64,000 nt of DNA from Herbiconiux flava (GCF_013409865.1 NZ_JACCBM010000001.1:3410001-3474000); one strand, 5' to 3'; positions 41,580 to 52,171 are shown, counted from the stretch's first letter. Program-made: numbers and translations. Notes: a model not told the origin generated them from the letters alone.

Positions 41580-43619
41580 GTGCGCCGTCGCATCCCGGCC
41601 ATCATCGCCGCCGCCCTACTCGTCGTGGCAGGCGTGTCGGCCGCCCCACTGAGCGCCGCGGCCGACACCGTGCCGTTCCCGCCGCTCTCGCCCTTTCACA
41701 ACGTGGTCGGCTCGATCGACACGATCGAGTTCGTGGCAGGCAAGGGCCTGGTGGCCACCGGCTGGGTGATCGACACGAGCGATCCCCGGGCGGTGCAAGG
41801 CTTGGAGTACCAGGTCGGCTATCCCGACGGACGCACCGGCTGGGGCGGGGGCTTGGGCGGGAACGGCCTCCCCCGTCCCGACGTCGCCGCGGTCTACCCC
41901 GACGCCGGCCCGAACCACGGCTTCCGTACCGAGCTGGGCTACTACGAGGCGATCGGCACCTACAAGTTCTGCGCCGAGGCGTCGTTCGAAGCCTTCGCCT
42001 GCAAGACGGTCTCCTTCGAGGGGGAACGGATATCGGGCACGTTCGAGTCCCTCTCCCTGGACCTCGCGCCGACGCCCGCGCAGATCCGAATGCAGGGCTG
42101 GACCAGCGACACCTGGCTCGGCCATGGCTCTCCGACAGGTGGTGCGTTCGTGCCCCTGAACTATTCCATCGACTTCGTCCCGCTCTCCGGGCCGGGGTCG
42201 ACGACGGACTCCGGCGCCTGGCACCACGACCTCTCGAGCGGCGCGTCGTCCGACCGGCCGGACGTGCGTGCCGCGCATCCGTCCACCCCGGGAGTGATGG
42301 GGTTCGACGATCATGTCGATATCGACGACGCCGGTCGGTACACCGTCTGCGTGACCCCGCAGCCCTACTTCGCCGATTACCGCAACGCGAGCGTCTCCCC
42401 GCTCGGCTGTCGGAGCATCGACGTGCGCACGGTCGAGGGAACAGCCCGCGTTCTGACCGGAACGGCCGAGCCGGGAGGGACGATCACGGCGTCGGCGACG
42501 ACGTGGACCCCGGCACAAGCGACCGATGCCATCTCGTGGGTCCGTTCCGGCAACGGGACGGCCGGCGTGGAGCTGCCCGAGCTGCGCGGGTCCACGAGCT
42601 ATCCGGTCTCGACGGCCGACGTCGGGCACTGGGTCAGCCTCTACGAGACGGCGAGCGCTCCGGGTCTGCTCCCGCTCCGGACATGGGCCGGGATCGGGCC
42701 GGTCACGCTGCCAGGTGTCGAGACCTCCCGGATCGCCGGAGACGACCGCTACGCGGTCTCGGTGGCGACGAGTCTCGCGCGGTTCCCCGATGCGACGGCC
42801 GGCGCTCCCGTCGTGTACGTGGCCTCCGGCCAGTCGTTCCCCGACGCCCTCGCGGCCGGTCCGGCGGCCGCCGAGCAGGGTGGATCGCTGCTCCTGACCA
42901 CGGGGGCCGACCTGCCTCCTGTCGTCGCCGCCGAGATCACCCGGCTGCACCCCGCCTCGATCGTCGTCGTGGGCGGAGAGGCGTCCGTGTCGGCGTCGGT
43001 GCAGAAGGCACTCGCCCGGCTCGCCCCGACCACCCGGATCGGGGGCGCCGACCGCTACGAGACGTCCCGGCTGCTGCTGGCGTCGGCGTTCCCCGACGGT
43101 GCCGACCGCGTCTTCGTGGTCACGGGCCGAGGCTACGCGGATGCGCTGCCGGCCGGTGCCGCGGCAGCATCGCTGGGCGCGCCCGTGCTGCTCGTCGACG
43201 GGGGCGCGTCATCTGCCGACACAGCGACTCGCGCCGCCCTGGCCTCGGGTGGAACCAGCACGGCGACCGTCGTCGGGGGCGTGAACGCGGTCAGCGCGGG
43301 AGTCGCGGCGACGCTCGGTGCGAAGATCTCGGTCGAGCGGATCTCGGGCGCCGATCGTTTCGCGAGCGCCGTAGCGCTGAACCGCTCCGTACACAGCTCG
43401 GCCGACACCGTGTACATCGCCACCGGGATGAACTTCCCCGACGGCCTCACGGGCGGGGCGCTCGCCGGCAGCCTCGGGGCGCCGCTCTACCTCAGCCAGT
43501 CCGGCTGCCTGTCGAGCGAGGTCATCGACGACATCCTGTCGCTGCACGCGACGTCGGCGGTGCTGCTCGGCGGCCCGGCTGCGATCAGTTACCCGGTCGA
43601 GGGGCTGTACGCCTGCTGA
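41580..43619 (+). CDS. Secreted protein with three to four CWB2 cell-wall-binding repeats
   Basis: 679-residue exported protein. The signal peptide is RRRIPAIIAAALLVVAGV, cleaved near SAAADT. The N-terminal half (about 30-280) has two similar beta modules (VGSIDTIEFVAGKGLVATGW and the IRMQGWTSDTW region), each with paired Cys (CAEASFEAFAC, CVTPQPY...LGC) and no family I recognise. An Ig-like module follows (TGTAEPGGTITASATTWTPA), then CWB2 repeats with RIAGDDRYAVSVATS, VYVASGQSFPDALAAG and SIVVVGG. GTG at 41580 is chosen for GAGAGG six bases upstream. Likely wall-attached adhesin or surface protein; the last Cys pair (SGCLSS, YAC) may close the final repeat. Confidence 0.85.
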   Translation: MRRRIPAIIAAALLVVAGVSAAPLSAAADTVPFPPLSPFHNVVGSIDTIEFVAGKGLVATGWVIDTSDPRAVQGLEYQVGYPDGRTGWGGGLGGNGLPRPDVAAVYPDAGPNHGFRTELGYYEAIGTYKFCAEASFEAFACKTVSFEGERISGTFESLSLDLAPTPAQIRMQGWTSDTWLGHGSPTGGAFVPLNYSIDFVPLSGPGSTTDSGAWHHDLSSGASSDRPDVRAAHPSTPGVMGFDDHVDIDDAGRYTVCVTPQPYFADYRNASVSPLGCRSIDVRTVEGTARVLTGTAEPGGTITASATTWTPAQATDAISWVRSGNGTAGVELPELRGSTSYPVSTADVGHWVSLYETASAPGLLPLRTWAGIGPVTLPGVETSRIAGDDRYAVSVATSLARFPDATAGAPVVYVASGQSFPDALAAGPAAAEQGGSLLLTTGADLPPVVAAEITRLHPASIVVVGGEASVSASVQKALARLAPTTRIGGADRYETSRLLLASAFPDGADRVFVVTGRGYADALPAGAAAASLGAPVLLVDGGASSADTATRAALASGGTSTATVVGGVNAVSAGVAATLGAKISVERISGADRFASAVALNRSVHSSADTVYIATGMNFPDGLTGGALAGSLGAPLYLSQSGCLSSEVIDDILSLHATSAVLLGGPAAISYPVEGLYAC

Positions 43620-43643
43620 TCGGGGGTCAGCGGTGGTGGGAGA

Positions 43644-45839
43644 TCAGCGGGGCTGGGCGGCGAACTCACCCCAGAGGCGGTCGGTGAAGGCGCCGGGCGG
43701 GAGGGGCGGTGAGCCCGATGCGTCCGGCGGGGGCGGGGTCTGTGTGGTGGCCGGCGTGTCGGCGAGCTCGGCGAGGTGCTGCAGGAGCGCGCGGGCGACG
43801 CGGTCGTTCTCGCGGAAGGCGACCGCGTTCGTGCGGGGGCGGGAGAAGGCGCCGACGAACGGGGAGTTCGTGTAGGGGCCGATGGCGTAGCTGCGGCCCG
43901 AGGGTTCGTCGGCCTGCAGCACGCGACGGTCGTCGGGGCGCACGGCGAGGCGACCGGTCGGGGCGCGGTAGGCCGGGTCGTGGGCGACCTCCTCCACCGC
44001 GGCTCCGGCGTCGAGGAGAGCGCGCAGCAGCGCGTTGTCGCTGCGGGCCACGCTCGTGTCGGGCAGGCGGGCGTCGACCAGGGCACTGGCGGTCACGACC
44101 TCGGCGTGGTTCTCGGAGCTCGCGCGGAACACCCCGCCCTCCTCGTCGGCCTCGACCCGGAGGCCGGCGCCGAGGAACCGCACGACTCCCGCCTCCGAGA
44201 GCGCGAGCAGCTCCTCGAGGCGGTGCGCGGGCGGCCCGCTGGCGATGAAGCTGAACCAGCCGAGCCACCAGCCGTTGATGTCCTCCACGCGGGAGCGCGC
44301 CGTCCAGGTGGGCGACGAGACGATCTCGGCGAGCGCGAACAGGGAGGTCAGCAGCGCGATGAACAGGCCGAGAGTGGCGCTGTGCTCGGGCAGGGTGCGC
44401 AGCCGCAGGTCGCGCTCGATGTACTCGCGTACCCGGTGCTGCAGTGCCTCGGCGCCGTCGGGCCCGTCGTCGCGCACGCCGTCGAGCGGGCGGTCGAGCT
44501 GCGGCAGGAAGAGGCGGTCGAGCTCGTCGATCACCGTCCGCTCGATCAGCGCCGTCAACTCGGCGGCGTCGCGCCGCACCCGCTCCTCGTCGGCGGCGTC
44601 GGCGAACACCGGGTCGGCGAAGCCGCGACCGCGCGTCCCCCCGACCGGTGCCGTCGCGTCGGTGGCGGTGGCGGTGGCGACGATTGAGGCCCGCGGGTCG
44701 AGCGCCTCGAAGCGCGCCGCGAACTCCGGCCAGCCGATCCGCACGCGCTCCGGGTGCCCCGTGACCAGCTCACGGTAGTAGCCCCAGAGCATCTCCTGCG
44801 CGATCAGCGGCCAGACGTCGGCCGCGAAGTCGAGCGTGGCGCGCGAGGCCGCGAGCCCGGCCGCGATCGCGGGCGTGAAGAAGCGCCCGGCCGGCGCCTC
44901 CCCGGCGAGGGTCGAGCCGATCTTCGAGTGGTACGGCACGCCCCGTCGTGAGCCGATCAGGATGCGCGGCTCCCGCCCCGAGGGCTCGTAGCGGAGCCGT
45001 CCGGCGTCCGTCGTGAATCGCCCGCCGCGGCCCTCGGTCAGCAGCACGATCAGGTCGACCGCCGCGAGCCCGAAGCCGCGCACGATCACGCGCTGGCCGG
45101 GCACGATCGCGCGCGTGTCGGCGTCGGCCGTGAAAGCCGGCGGGAGGTAGTAGAGCTCCCGGCGCCGCGCGAAGTCGATCAGCCGGGCGTGCTCGGGCTG
45201 CGGATCGGCGCCCGTGTGACCCAGGGAGTACAGCACGAGGTCGACCGTGAGCGCCCGGCCCCGCTCGAGGCCCACCCGGCGGCGGCCATCCGGGAGCTCG
45301 GTCACCGCGGAGGCCCTCGACCGGTGCTCGCGCACCTGGACGCCCGGCCCGAGGGCGTCGAGCGCCTCCTCGTAGAACCAGCGGAGGTAGAGGCTCTGCA
45401 GGCGCCTGGTCGGGAAGCTCGCCGGACCGAGGTGCCGCAGCTCGGCGCGGAGGGCGTCGTCGAGGCGGTCCTCCGGCACGCGGATGCTCCCCCCACGCAC
45501 CCGCTCCGCCCACTCGATCAGCGAGGGCCCGGGGCGGACGGGCCCGTCGATGGTGGAGGTCTCGTCGGTGAACATGGTGACGTCGGCCGCCATCGAGTTG
45601 AGCTTCAGCAGCGGCGACTGGTCGTGGCGCCAGATGCGGCCCGGGCCGGCGGGGTGCGGATCGATCAGGTGCACCACCAGCGACGGGCCGCCGTCGCGGG
45701 TGCGCCGATCGGGCCCCCAGAGCTCGTCGAGGTTCGCGGCCAGGCGTTCGAGCACGCCGACGCCCCGCGGCCCGGCGCCGACGACGGCGAGGGAGACGGG
45801 TGCGGCGGGGCGGGAGGGGGCCGGGATGCGTGCGGACAT
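43644..45839 (-). CDS. FAD/NAD(P)-binding protein (NAD_binding_9 type)
   Basis: 731-residue cytoplasmic flavoprotein-like protein. The N-terminal Rossmann motif VSLAVVGAGPRGVGVLERLA and the following HLIDPHPAGPGRIWRHDQSP with LLKLNSMAADVTMFTDE are typical of the NAD_binding_9 group of uncharacterised actinobacterial proteins. A second dinucleotide site is suggested by VIVRGFGLAAVDLIVLLTEG. ATG at 45839 is chosen because it precedes the Rossmann fold directly. It is divergent from the LLM monooxygenase and transporter operon and probably belongs to the same pathway, for example as a reductase or oxygenase. No substrate can be named. Confidence 0.8.
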   Translation of the reverse strand: MSARIPAPSRPAAPVSLAVVGAGPRGVGVLERLAANLDELWGPDRRTRDGGPSLVVHLIDPHPAGPGRIWRHDQSPLLKLNSMAADVTMFTDETSTIDGPVRPGPSLIEWAERVRGGSIRVPEDRLDDALRAELRHLGPASFPTRRLQSLYLRWFYEEALDALGPGVQVREHRSRASAVTELPDGRRRVGLERGRALTVDLVLYSLGHTGADPQPEHARLIDFARRRELYYLPPAFTADADTRAIVPGQRVIVRGFGLAAVDLIVLLTEGRGGRFTTDAGRLRYEPSGREPRILIGSRRGVPYHSKIGSTLAGEAPAGRFFTPAIAAGLAASRATLDFAADVWPLIAQEMLWGYYRELVTGHPERVRIGWPEFAARFEALDPRASIVATATATDATAPVGGTRGRGFADPVFADAADEERVRRDAAELTALIERTVIDELDRLFLPQLDRPLDGVRDDGPDGAEALQHRVREYIERDLRLRTLPEHSATLGLFIALLTSLFALAEIVSSPTWTARSRVEDINGWWLGWFSFIASGPPAHRLEELLALSEAGVVRFLGAGLRVEADEEGGVFRASSENHAEVVTASALVDARLPDTSVARSDNALLRALLDAGAAVEEVAHDPAYRAPTGRLAVRPDDRRVLQADEPSGRSYAIGPYTNSPFVGAFSRPRTNAVAFRENDRVARALLQHLAELADTPATTQTPPPPDASGSPPLPPGAFTDRLWGEFAAQPR

Positions 45840-45965
45840 GCCCCGAGGATCGCCCGCGCATCCGCCCGATGCGAGCACTGTGACCAACCATGACGCAGGT
45901 GACGCTTTGTGAACCGGATTCGTTGGCGACCGGCCCCGGACGCACCTAACGTCGGGCCATCGGCA

Positions 45966-46002
45966 GCGCTCGGCAACGAACGGGACGGCGCTCGGCAACG
46001 AA
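45966..46002. repeat. 15-bp perfect direct repeat upstream of the LLM monooxygenase gene
   Basis: GCGCTCGGCAACGAA occurs at 45966-45980 and again at 45988-46002, a 22-bp period (two helical turns). The second copy ends next to the Shine-Dalgarno sequence AAGAAGGAA. A tandem operator for a dimeric activator or repressor is plausible. Confidence 0.75.
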
Positions 46003-46014
46003 AGAAGGAACCCC

Positions 46015-47202
46015 ATGCCCATCGAATTCCTCGGCATCGCCGCGACCAACGACGGCAGCGAGACCCGTGCCCGCAGCGGCGCGAGCTTCGACAAGGAGTA
46101 CACGCTGCGCCTCGCCCGGGCCCACGAGGACACCGGCTGGGACCGCGTGCTCTTCGCCTACCACTCCGGTTCGCCCGACCCCGCGACCGCGGCGGCGTAC
46201 GTCGCCTCGAAGCTGGACAAGCTGCAGATCCTGCTCGCGCACCGGCCGAACGTGTCGTACCCCACCTACGCGGCGAAGGTCATCGCGACCCTCGACCAGA
46301 TCAGCGACGGCCGCCTCACGGTGCACATCATCACGGGCGGGTCGAGCGCCGACCAGGCCGCCGAGGGCGACTTCCTCACGAAAGACGAGCGCTACGAGCG
46401 CACGGGCGAGTACATCCGCATCCTGAAGCAGGCGTGGACGAGCAAGGAGGCGTTCAGCTTCCACGCCACGCACTACCGCTTCGACGACTTCGTCAGCGAC
46501 GTCTGGCCCGTGCAGCAGCCGCGGCCCGACATCTCGTTCGGCGGCTCCTCCCCCGCGGCCTACGCGATCGGCGCGGCCGAGAGCGACATCTACGCGCTCT
46601 GGGGCGAGCCGCTCGCGAGCACGGCCGAGCAGATCCGCACGATCACGGATGCGGCGCTCGCCGCGGGTCGCCCCTCGCGTCCGCGCCTGCAGGTGGCCTT
46701 CCGGCCGATCCTCGGGGCGACCGAAGCGCTCGCGTGGGAGAAGGCCGAGCGCATCCTCGGCCGGATCGAGGAGCGGAGCGGCGTGCTCGGCGCCGCTGCC
46801 GGCGACCTCAAGAACCCCGAGAACGCCGGATCGCAGCGGCTGCTCTCGATCGCCGAGCAGGGCGACCGCTACGACCGGGCGCTCTGGACGAAGGTCGCCG
46901 CCGCCTCGGGCGGACGCGGCAACTCGAACGCGCTCGTGGGCACGCCCGAGACGGTCGCGGCGGCGCTGCTCGACTACGTCGACCTCGGTGTGGACATCAT
47001 CTCGGCGCGCGGCTACGACTACGTCGACGACACGATCGACTTCGGGCGGTACGTCATCCCGATCGTGCGCGAGGAGGTGGCGCGGCGGGATGCGGCGGCG
47101 GCCTCGGCGTCAGGCTCCGCCTCAGACGACGCCGACTCCGCTCGCGCCGACGCCGGCTCCGACTCCGACTCCCGCGAGGAGGACTCCCGTGCCGCAGCCT
47201 GA
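46015..47202 (+). CDS. LLM-class flavin-dependent monooxygenase (SsuD-like)
   Basis: 395-residue FMNH2-dependent oxygenase of the alkanesulfonate-monooxygenase group. IEFLGIAATNDGSE opens the TIM barrel; LQILLAHRPNVSYPTYAAKVIATLDQISDGRLTVHIITGG and DERYERTGEYIRILKQAWTS are standard family segments. A Ser/Ala/Asp-rich tail follows the fold after about residue 360. ATG at 46015 has AAGAAGGAA upstream. It starts an operon with a GNAT enzyme and a polar amino acid ABC importer, like the B. subtilis ytmI/cmo sulfur operon, so a role in cleaving C-S bonds of imported organosulfur compounds is inferred. A separate flavin reductase is not visible. Confidence 0.88.
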   Translation: MPIEFLGIAATNDGSETRARSGASFDKEYTLRLARAHEDTGWDRVLFAYHSGSPDPATAAAYVASKLDKLQILLAHRPNVSYPTYAAKVIATLDQISDGRLTVHIITGGSSADQAAEGDFLTKDERYERTGEYIRILKQAWTSKEAFSFHATHYRFDDFVSDVWPVQQPRPDISFGGSSPAAYAIGAAESDIYALWGEPLASTAEQIRTITDAALAAGRPSRPRLQVAFRPILGATEALAWEKAERILGRIEERSGVLGAAAGDLKNPENAGSQRLLSIAEQGDRYDRALWTKVAAASGGRGNSNALVGTPETVAAALLDYVDLGVDIISARGYDYVDDTIDFGRYVIPIVREEVARRDAAAASASGSASDDADSARADAGSDSDSREEDSRAAA

Positions 47203-47788
47203 CGAGTTCCGCTACGTCGCCGCCGACGACCCGCTGGCCCTCCCCCTCCTCACCGAGCTGGCCGAGGAGTACGACGCCCGCTACGGCGACGCCTGGGGCG
47301 AGCCCGCCTCGACGGAGATCAACCGCTACCCGGTGGCCGAGTTCGCTCCCCCGCACGGCGCCTTCGTGCTCCTCCTGCGCGACGGCGTGCCGATCGCCGG
47401 CGGCGCCTTCAAGACCTTCGACCCCGACACCACCGAGCTCAAGCGCATCTGGACCTCGAAGCACCACCGCCGCCAGGGCCTCGCCCGCCGGGTCGTGGCC
47501 GAGCTCGAGGACGAGTCGCGCCGCCGCGGCTTCGCCCGCGTCTACCTCACGACCGGCCCCCGTCAGCCCGAGGCGCAGCGCCTCTACGCCGAGACCGGCT
47601 ACACGCCCCTGTTCGACACGACGCTCACGGCCGAGGAGGTCGTCATCCACGGCTTCGCCAAGTCGCTGAGCGGGCAGCCGCTCGACATCGAGGACATCCG
47701 GCGCCGGCACGACGAGTCGCTCGAGCACTTCTACGCGGCGCTGCCGAACCGTCGGCTGGGCGCCGGACGGTCGGAGGTGACCGCATGA
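47189..47788 (+). CDS. GNAT N-acetyltransferase of the sulfur-like operon
   Basis: 199-residue acetyltransferase. The acetyl-CoA site is KRIWTSKHHRRQGLARRVVAEL (R-R-Q-G-L-A, motif A), followed by VYLTTGPRQPEAQRLYAETGYTPLF (motif B). GTG at 47189 has a perfect AGGAGG upstream and overlaps the end of the LLM gene by 14 bp; its stop overlaps the permease start (ATGA). In the B. subtilis cmo pathway an acetyltransferase N-acetylates S-alkylcysteine before oxidation; the same role is proposed here by position and family, not by residue evidence. Confidence 0.88.
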   Translation: MPQPDEFRYVAADDPLALPLLTELAEEYDARYGDAWGEPASTEINRYPVAEFAPPHGAFVLLLRDGVPIAGGAFKTFDPDTTELKRIWTSKHHRRQGLARRVVAELEDESRRRGFARVYLTTGPRQPEAQRLYAETGYTPLFDTTLTAEEVVIHGFAKSLSGQPLDIEDIRRRHDESLEHFYAALPNRRLGAGRSEVTA

Positions 47789-48842
47789 GCGGGCTGTCGA
47801 CCCGTGAGCGGTCCGCGGAACCGGGCGGCCGAGCATCCGTCGCCCTGCCCGTGAGCACCGGTGACGCCACGGCGGCCGGCACCCCCGGCACCCCGCTGCC
47901 CCCGGGTATCGACCTCAAGCGCCTGGCCGAGCGCCCCGTCGTGCCGCTGCGCCACCCCGTGCGCTGGGTGATCACCGCCGTCGTGCTCGTGCTGCTGCTG
48001 AATTTCGTGCAGACGCTGTTCACGAACCCGGCCTGGGAATGGTCGAAGGTGGGCACCTGGCTGTTCGCCCCCGCCATCCTGAAGGGGCTGCAGCTCACCC
48101 TGCTCGCCACCGCGATCAGTGCGGTCGTCAGCTTCCTCGGCGGCATCGTCGTGGCGCTCGGACGCATCTCGGGCAACCCGGTGCTGAGCACGCTGAGCTG
48201 GCTGTACATCTGGCTGTTCCGCTCGGTGCCGCTGATCCTGGTGCTGATCTTCCTGTTCAACCTCGGCAACCTGTACCCCACGATCGGCATCGGCGTGCCG
48301 TTCGGGCCGCAGCTCGAGGTGCCGACGTTCACGCTGCTCTCCTCGCTCGCGCTCGGCGTGATCGGGCTCAGCCTCAGCGAGATCGCGTACAGCGCCGAGG
48401 TGGTGCGGTCGGGCATCCTGGCCGTCGACCAGGGTCAGCACGAGGCCGCGAAGGCACTCGGCATCCCCTCGCGGCGCCAGTTCACGCGCATCGTGCTGCC
48501 CCAGGCGCTGCGCTCGATCGTGCCGGCCTACGTGAACCAGATCATCGGGCTGCTGAAGGCGAGCTCGCTGCTGTTCTACGTGTCGCTGCTGGATCTCTTC
48601 GGCGTGGTGCAGAACCTCGGCAGCACCTACCCGACAGACATCATCCCGCTGCTCGTGGTGGCGACGATCTGGTACCTCGTGCTGACGAGCGTCATCTCGG
48701 TGGTGCAGTACTACATCGAGCGGTTCTACGCCCGGGGGTCGGTGCGGGTGCTGCCGGCGACGCCGTGGCAGCGATTCCGCGGTGGCGTGCGGCAGCTGAG
48801 CCGTCGGCCCGCAGCCCGCCCGCACGAACCGAGGGAGGTCGT

Positions 48843-48846
<4 letters not shown>
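47785..48846 (+). CDS. Polar amino acid ABC transporter permease
   Basis: 353-residue permease of the HisMQ/GlnP type. After a long cytoplasmic N-terminus, helices start near [16 protein letters not shown]. The EAA docking loop is [20 protein letters not shown] with [17 protein letters not shown]. This is the single-permease arrangement of cystine/glutamine importers such as TcyL. ATG at 47785 overlaps the GNAT stop. It acts with the ATPase (4-bp overlap) and the lipoprotein gene downstream. Confidence 0.92.
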
Positions 48847-49604
<758 letters not shown>

Positions 49605-49635
49605 CGACAGCGCCCCTCTCCCCCCTTTCCCTATC

Positions 49636-49657
49636 TCACCATCACCATCACCATCAC
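49636..49657. repeat. Hexanucleotide TCACCA repeat
   Basis: Three copies of TCACCA plus TCAC in the 68-bp gap before the binding-protein gene. If translated it would give a His run, but no reading frame starts here. Confidence 0.85.
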
Positions 49658-49672
49658 AGCGAAGGACACCCC

Positions 49673-50689
49673 ATGCAGCACTCCACCCCCACCCGCCTCC
49701 GAACGCTCGGAGCCCTCGCCACGGCGGCGCTCCTCGTCACGAGCCTCGCCGCCTGCGCCTCGGACGCCTCCGCCTCCGGCTCCTCGGCCGCCCCCGACGG
49801 CACCGTCACCGTCGGCGCGTTCTCGAACGGTGCGGCGACCGAGACGTCGATCGAGGTGTCGACGGTCGAGAGCATCCGCGAGACCCTGCCTGCGGAGGTT
49901 CTCGACAGCGGCGAACTCGTGATCGGCGTCGGCGCCCTGCCCGCCGGTTTCCCGCCGCTCGCCTTCACCGGCGACGACAACGAGACCCTGACCGGCGCCG
50001 AGCCCGACCTCGGCCGCCTGGTCGCCGCGGTCTTCGGACTGAAGCCCGTGGTGCAGAACTCCACCTGGGACAACCTCTTCGTCGGCATTGACACCGGCGC
50101 CACCGACGTCGGCTTCTCGAACATCACCGACACCGAGAAGCGCAAGGAGAAGTACGACTTCGCCTCGTACCGCGGCGACAACCTGGCCTTCCAGGTGCTC
50201 GCCTCGAACGACTGGGACTTCGACGGCGACTACGAGAACCTCGACGGCCTGACCGTCGCGGTGAGTGCCGGCACGAACCAGGAGAAGATCCTCTCGGAGT
50301 GGAAGTCGAAGCTCGAGGCCGAGGGCAAGACGCTCGAGATCCTCTACTTCCCCGATGCGAACAGCACGACGCTCGCCCTGAACTCAGGCAAGATCGACGC
50401 CTCCTTCGGCCCGAACCCGGGCATCTCGTACCAGAACACCATCTCGGAGGGCGGAGCGAACCCCACCCGAACCGCCGGCACCTTCTCGGGCGCGGGTGAG
50501 ACCCTCGACGGCCTGATCGCCGCGACGGTGAAGAAGGACTCGGGCCTCGCCCAGCCGGTGGCGGATGCGATCAACCACCTCATCGAGAACGGCCAGTACG
50601 ACGAGTGGCTGGCCGCGTACGACCTCGAGAACGAGGCCGTCGAGACCTCGCTCGTCAACCCGCCCGGTCTGCCGCTCGACAACAGCTGA
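49673..50689 (+). CDS. Amino acid ABC transporter substrate-binding lipoprotein
   Basis: 338-residue SBP_bac_3 protein. Lipobox LVTSLAAC, then a linker and a bilobal domain: [55 protein letters not shown] and [16 protein letters not shown] are family hallmarks; [17 protein letters not shown] lies in the second lobe. ATG at 49673 is preceded by GAAGGA. It follows the ATPase gene by 68 bp and ends at a strong terminator. Cystine or S-alkylcysteine is a candidate ligand because of the monooxygenase and GNAT genes; not provable from sequence. Confidence 0.92.
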   Translation: MQHSTPTRLRTLGALATAALLVTSLAACASDASASGSSAAPDGTVTVGAFSNGAATETSIEVSTVESIRETLPAEVLDSGELVIGVGALPAGFPPLAFTGDDNETLTGAEPDLGRLVAAVFGLKPVVQNSTWDNLFVGIDTGATDVGFSNITDTEKRKEKYDFASYRGDNLAFQVLASNDWDFDGDYENLDGLTVAVSAGTNQEKILSEWKSKLEAEGKTLEILYFPDANSTTLALNSGKIDASFGPNPGISYQNTISEGGANPTRTAGTFSGAGETLDGLIAATVKKDSGLAQPVADAINHLIENGQYDEWLAAYDLENEAVETSLVNPPGLPLDNS

Positions 50690-50702
50690 GCGGCTCCCGG
50701 CG

Positions 50703-50744
50703 CCGAGCCCTCGACCGCTCTCAGCGGTCGGGGGTTCGGTGTTT
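50703..50744 (+). terminator. Rho-independent terminator of the ABC operon
   Basis: A 17-bp stem (50703-50719 with 50723-50739, two G-U pairs) closes a 3-nt CTC loop and is followed by TGTTT. It ends the operon that began at the LLM monooxygenase. Confidence 0.85.
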
Positions 50745-50795
50745 CTCGGGCTCATTCCCGTCGGATGTAAACGAGCATTCATCAGCTGTTTCTGA

Positions 50796-50808
50796 TAGAA
50801 TCTCAGTA
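50796..50808 (+). promoter_or_regulatory. -10 element placed for a leaderless transcript
   Basis: TAGAAT at 50796-50801 ends 6 bases before the ATG at 50808. Transcription would start at or next to the A of ATG, and there is no Shine-Dalgarno sequence, so a leaderless mRNA is likely. Confidence 0.6.
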
Positions 50809-52169
50809 TGACTTCAGCCGCCCGCATCCTTGAGATGGCCGCCGCCGTCTGCGGCCGTTCCGGCGCGGGTCTGGCCGGTCTCGGCGACGACGAGCTGCTC
50901 CGATTGATGGCCGCCTACGAGGCCCTCGGGCGCGCGGTGTCGGCGCAGCAGGTTCGGTTTGCGGGTGAGGTCGGGGTGCGGTCGCGCACCGAGCTGGGCG
51001 ACGAGGGGCTGAGCCGGTCGCAGAACTTCACGACCCCGGTCGCGCTCGTCGCCAAGGTGACAGGCGCGTCGGCGCGGGCGTGCAAGGCCCGGCTCGAGCT
51101 GGGGCGCAAGCTGCGAGGCGCGGTGCTGCTGGGTGGTGGCGAGGGGCCGGCGCCGTTCCCGGTGGTCGCCCGCGCGCTCGACGACGGTGTGCTCGGCGTG
51201 GAGGCCGCGACGTCGATCGTGGGGCGGTGCAACGAACTGGCCGATCGGGGATGTTCGGCCGACGTGGTGGCGACCGCCGAGGAGACTCTCGTCGACCAGA
51301 CCATCGCGTGCCGGTTGTCGGCCGATGAGACGGCCAAGCTCGCCATCCGCCTCCGCGAGGTGCTCGACCCGGATGGCGCCGAACCGCGTGACGAGGTGCT
51401 GCAGCTGCAGCGGTCGTTGACGATCGCGCTGGCGCCGGATGGGATGTACCGGGGGACGTTCGCGCTGGCGCCGGAGCAGGGCGGGGTGTGGCTGTCCAGT
51501 ATCCGGGCGTTGCAGAGCCCGCGCGTGGCCGGGCCACGGTTCGTCGATGGCGACGAGTACGTGATCGCCGATGGTCGCACTCAGGCGCAGAAGAACGCCG
51601 ACACGATCACTGAACTGATCGCCCGCGCTGCCGGGGCCGACGACATGCCCCGCATCAACGGGGCAATCGCCACCGTCAACGTGCACATGACCCTCGACGA
51701 TCTCGAGAAGGGTCACGGGGTCGGGTGGATCGACGGCATCGACCAGCCCGTTCCCGCTTCCACCGTCGAACAGCTGCGGTGCAACTCCCCCATCACCGCC
51801 ACTCTGTTCGGCGACAAGGGCGAGGTGCTCTACCACGGCAAGACGAAGCGGCTCTTCACGGCGGCGCAGAACCGGGCACTAGCGGCGCGGGATGGCGGCT
51901 GCGTGTGGCCCTCCTGCGACAGGCCACCGTCGTTCTGCGAGACGCATCATGCGAACGAGTGGGTTTCGGACGATCATCCACCTGGCAGAACCGACATCGA
52001 CAACGGCGTCCTTCTCTGCCACTTCCACCACTCCCATCTGCACAAATCACCGTGGAAACTGACGATGCAGGAAGGCACACCGCATCTCATTCCACCGAGG
52101 TGGGTCGACACGGAACAGAAGCCGATTCCGACTACCCGTCGACGCACCATCCAGCGACCCGCCGCCTAG
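50808..52169 (+). CDS. DUF222 and HNH endonuclease domain protein
   Basis: 453-residue protein of a family present in many copies in Microbacteriaceae. The N-terminal DUF222 region (about residues 25-330) contains LGRAVSAQQVRFAGEV, GLSRSQNFTTPVALVAKV and AQKNADTITELIARAA. The C-terminal HNH nuclease site is RDGGCVWPSCDRP with CETHHANEW, DNGVLLCHFHHSHLHK, so the Cys pairs and His residues are intact. Function is unproven; a link to mobile DNA or genome variability has been suggested from copy number. A large inverted repeat follows the stop codon. ATG at 50808 appears leaderless. Confidence 0.9.
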   Translation: MTSAARILEMAAAVCGRSGAGLAGLGDDELLRLMAAYEALGRAVSAQQVRFAGEVGVRSRTELGDEGLSRSQNFTTPVALVAKVTGASARACKARLELGRKLRGAVLLGGGEGPAPFPVVARALDDGVLGVEAATSIVGRCNELADRGCSADVVATAEETLVDQTIACRLSADETAKLAIRLREVLDPDGAEPRDEVLQLQRSLTIALAPDGMYRGTFALAPEQGGVWLSSIRALQSPRVAGPRFVDGDEYVIADGRTQAQKNADTITELIARAAGADDMPRINGAIATVNVHMTLDDLEKGHGVGWIDGIDQPVPASTVEQLRCNSPITATLFGDKGEVLYHGKTKRLFTAAQNRALAARDGGCVWPSCDRPPSFCETHHANEWVSDDHPPGRTDIDNGVLLCHFHHSHLHKSPWKLTMQEGTPHLIPPRWVDTEQKPIPTTRRRTIQRPAA

Positions 52170-52171
52170 CC

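Noticed and set aside
49636..49657. CACCAT-type run resembling a hexahistidine-tag coding sequence
   Set aside because: It is intergenic, natural hexanucleotide repeat, with no linked start codon or vector sequence.
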